NCBI GenBank assembly: GCA_016744875.1
Contig: JADGDL010000064.1
Location: 1 to 6,447 of the forward strand
From: Sulfurovum sp.
GTDB taxonomy: Bacteria > Campylobacterota > Campylobacteria > Campylobacterales > Sulfurovaceae
Reading direction: 5' to 3'
Length of the DNA: 6,447 nt
Of this stretch, positions 4,648 to 6,447 are shown in pieces. How positions within the stretch are numbered: position 1 is the first letter of the stretch; each line of letters begins with the position of its first letter. Under the pieces are notes generated by a model that was given only the letters and a program-made list of their open reading frames with translations, made no database searches and was not told where the DNA came from. A program made the position numbers and the translations under genes.

Positions 4648-6359
4648 TGCAGGTGAGTGTAGAGAACTATCTCACACATCATTACCCTGCCATTGAGTCC
4701 TTCCCCTCATTAGCCAAAAAAGCACTTTTTGGTACCGTCAAAAAGATTTTTCATGAGAATCAGATCAATACCTTTTTAGCAGAAAATGAGCATAAAGACA
4801 CCTTTAGTTTTATAGAAGCGATCATTGACTATTTTGATGTAGAAATTACATTGAAGAAAAATGAGATGAGTCACATACCTTCGTACGGAAAAGTGGTCAT
4901 CATCGCAAATCATCCTCTTGGTGTTCTGGATGCTATTGCACTCGTGCATTTACTTAAAGATGTACGAAAAGATATTAAAATTGTTGCCAATTCATTTTTA
5001 GGACAGTTCCACAATTTGGAAGGACTGCTCATCCCTGTAGATAATATCACAGGAAAAATGACAAAGCAAACATTGGAAGAGATGTATAAAGCATTGGATA
5101 ATGAAGAGGCAGTCATTATCTTTCCTTCAGGAGAAGTAAGCAGGGCTAGACCAAATGGGGTACGTGACACAGCATGGAAAGCAGGGTTTTATAAAATAGC
5201 CTCTAAGACACAGGCGCCTATACTGCCTATTCATATCCGTGCAACAAATTCAAAAAGTTTTTATATGCTTTCAATATTAAACCGTTCATTTGCAACGGCT
5301 ACACTGCCACATGAAATGTTTAAAGGTAAAGGAAAAAAGATAGGTTTTACCATTGGAAACCCTATCCCTTATAAAAATTATACTATTCCAGGGGTTTCTC
5401 AAAAAGAGCGTGTTAAACTTTTAAGAAGACATTTTTACAGAGTGGCAAAAGGTAGGAAAAATATTTTTAAAGTAGAAAAAGGCATCTCCTTGGCAGAGGC
5501 ACCAAGCGATATCAAGACTGAACTAAAACAAGGCAAGTTACTGGGAGAGACCAATGATGGAAAGAAAATCATACTATATGAAAGTGAAGTAGAAAATTGC
5601 ATCATAAAAGAGATAGGTAGACTTAGAGAGATAAGCTTTCGTCATGTAGGTGAAGGAAGTGGTGAAAAAAGAGATATTGACAGTTATGACTTTTATTATA
5701 AACATCTTGTGATCTGGGATGATGATGACTTGGAGATTGCCGGCGCATATCGTATAGGTGAATGTAAAGCGATACTGGAAAATTTTGGTTTTGATGGTTT
5801 GTATACAGGTACATTATTTCACTTTCATAAAGATTTTGAAGTATATTTTGCACGAAGTCTGGAGCTTGGAAGAAGTTTTGTGCAACCAAAATACTGGAAC
5901 TCCAGAGCGTTAGAATATCTATGGCAGGGGATTGGTGCATATGTAAGAGAACATAAACACATTCGTTATCTCTTTGGTCCAGTAAGTTTAAGTGATACAT
6001 TTAACGCACAGGCAAAATCACTGTTAATCTATTTTTATCAACATTATTTTAGTTCGGATGAAGCTTTAGTCAAACATAAAGCACCCTATAAGATACCTGT
6101 AAATATGCAGGAGTACTGTGAAGATATTTTCTGTGGAGATGATTATAGATCGGACCAAAGAGTACTAAAAGAAGAGCTCGGTTATATGGGTTATACCATT
6201 CCTACACTCTATAAACAGTATGCTGATATATGTGAAGAGGATGGTGTAAAGTTTTTAGATTTTGGATATGACAAAGATTTTAATTACTGTGTAGACGGCT
6301 TTATACTGGTAGATATTTCGAAGATGAAAGAGCAGAAAAAGAAGCGATATATCGGGTAG
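4647..6359 (+). CDS. olsF: Probable bifunctional acyltransferase for ornithine-lipid synthesis (PlsC-like + OlsB-like)
   Basis: A 570-residue fusion. Residues about 60-265 are a PlsC/LPLAT O-acyltransferase domain: NHPLGVLD at 88-95 (catalytic H89 and D95; one residue longer than classical HX4D, as in the NHPxGGLDG-type subfamily), LLIPVDN (127-133), FPSGEVS (159-165, the FPEGT position) and APILPIHI (190-197). Residues about 305-550 resemble the OlsB-type N-acyltransferase (acetyltransf_5 fold): FRHVGEG (331-337), DIDSYDFYYKHLVIWD (343-358), AGAYRIG (365-371) and ELGRSFVQPKYW (406-417). This order matches OlsF, which attaches both acyl groups to ornithine to make a phosphorus-free membrane lipid. 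The substrate is inferred from architecture and from the pho-type operon promoter; another amino-acid lipid is possible. ATG 4647 overlaps the preceding stop, with AGGA at 4636-4639. No signal peptide; probably membrane-associated on the cytoplasmic side. Confidence 0.82.
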   Translation: MQVSVENYLTHHYPAIESFPSLAKKALFGTVKKIFHENQINTFLAENEHKDTFSFIEAIIDYFDVEITLKKNEMSHIPSYGKVVIIANHPLGVLDAIALVHLLKDVRKDIKIVANSFLGQFHNLEGLLIPVDNITGKMTKQTLEEMYKALDNEEAVIIFPSGEVSRARPNGVRDTAWKAGFYKIASKTQAPILPIHIRATNSKSFYMLSILNRSFATATLPHEMFKGKGKKIGFTIGNPIPYKNYTIPGVSQKERVKLLRRHFYRVAKGRKNIFKVEKGISLAEAPSDIKTELKQGKLLGETNDGKKIILYESEVENCIIKEIGRLREISFRHVGEGSGEKRDIDSYDFYYKHLVIWDDDDLEIAGAYRIGECKAILENFGFDGLYTGTLFHFHKDFEVYFARSLELGRSFVQPKYWNSRALEYLWQGIGAYVREHKHIRYLFGPVSLSDTFNAQAKSLLIYFYQHYFSSDEALVKHKAPYKIPVNMQEYCEDIFCGDDYRSDQRVLKEELGYMGYTIPTLYKQYADICEEDGVKFLDFGYDKDFNYCVDGFILVDISKMKEQKKKRYIG

Positions 6360-6364
6360 ATAGT

Positions 6365-6398
6365 ATGTAACCAAAATGTTTCCAAGTTATTTTATACT
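6365..6398 (+). promoter_or_regulatory. Pho-box-type promoter of the gene starting at 6444
   Basis: Half-sites ATGTAAC (6365-6371) and ATGTTTC (6376-6382) are 11 bp apart with linker CAAA, and both are followed by CAA. Ten bases later is the -10 TATACT (6393-6398). Predicted start is near 6405, giving a leader of about 39 bases that contains a small hairpin (ATCCA 6406-6410, TGGAT 6414-6418). It lies only 6 bases after the acyltransferase stop, so read-through from that operon is also possible. Confidence 0.7.
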
Positions 6399-6443
6399 TC
6401 GCGCAATCCACAATGGATACCACACTTTTCTAAAGGAAAAAAT

Positions 6444-6447
6444 ATGA
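6444..6447 (+). CDS. Start of a downstream gene (first codon only)
   Basis: ATG at 6444-6446 is preceded by AAAGGA at 6432-6437 with 6 bases between, a good ribosome-binding site, and by the pho-type promoter at 6365. Only one codon is inside the window, so the product cannot be known; by its promoter it should belong to the same regulon. Confidence 0.6.

Noticed and set aside
4910..5170. 86-codon - strand frame
   Set aside because: Antisense to the LPLAT motifs of the acyltransferase; shadow frame.
5623..6000. 125-codon - strand frame
   Set aside because: Antisense to the OlsB-like domain; composition (His, Gln, Leu rich) is typical of complement reading.

Overview
The window is an AT-rich piece of bacterial chromosome. 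Its gene content and protein character (lysine-rich, AT-biased codons, MltG with ASIVQKET, a PhoB-like regulator, a fused PlsC/OlsB-type acyltransferase) suggest a sulfur-oxidising member of the Campylobacterota (Sulfurovum/Sulfurimonas-like). That placement is an inference from style; no rRNA or marker gene is present to fix it. No mobile gene, tRNA, rRNA or CRISPR array is visible.

Layout: (1) 1-579, + strand, the C-terminal end of a PiT-type phosphate permease. (2) 580-784, a non-coding gap between convergent genes with an AT palindrome, an 11-bp inverted repeat and a pyrimidine tract. (3) 785-1858, - strand, mltG, an endolytic murein transglycosylase. (4) 1859-1958, a divergent promoter region. 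(5) 1959-2654, + strand, an OmpR/PhoB-family response regulator. (6) 2655-2992, a 338-base gap holding a weak terminator, a promoter and a long inverted repeat that would form the 5' leader of the next mRNA. (7) 2993-4363, + strand, an HD-domain protein of the dGTPase-like type. (8) 4438-4647 and 4647-6359, + strand, a two-gene operon: a 69-residue unknown protein overlapping an OlsF-like bifunctional acyltransferase. (9) 6360-6447, a promoter and the first codon of a further gene.

The main result is a regulatory pattern that ties these genes together. Upstream of the response regulator, the HD gene, the 69-aa/acyltransferase operon and the gene starting at 6444 there are four copies of the same arrangement: two TGTNNY half-sites exactly 11 bp apart, then exactly 10 bp, then a good -10 hexamer (TATGAT, TATTAT, TATACT, TATACT), with no -35 box. 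This is the geometry of E. coli pho-box promoters (tandem 11-bp PhoB repeats replacing the -35). Next to a PiT phosphate transporter, the simplest reading is that 1959-2654 encodes the phosphate-starvation regulator, that it controls itself, and that the rest is a local phosphate-limitation regulon. An OlsF-like enzyme would make phosphorus-free ornithine lipids, a known response to phosphate limitation. A pho-controlled dNTP triphosphohydrolase-like enzyme and a pho-controlled 69-aa partner would be less expected. The HD gene also has an unusual leader: an 18-bp near-perfect stem whose first base pair lies at the predicted transcription start, then a 12-bp tandem repeat and a strong Shine-Dalgarno/ATG in the wrong frame for the enzyme.
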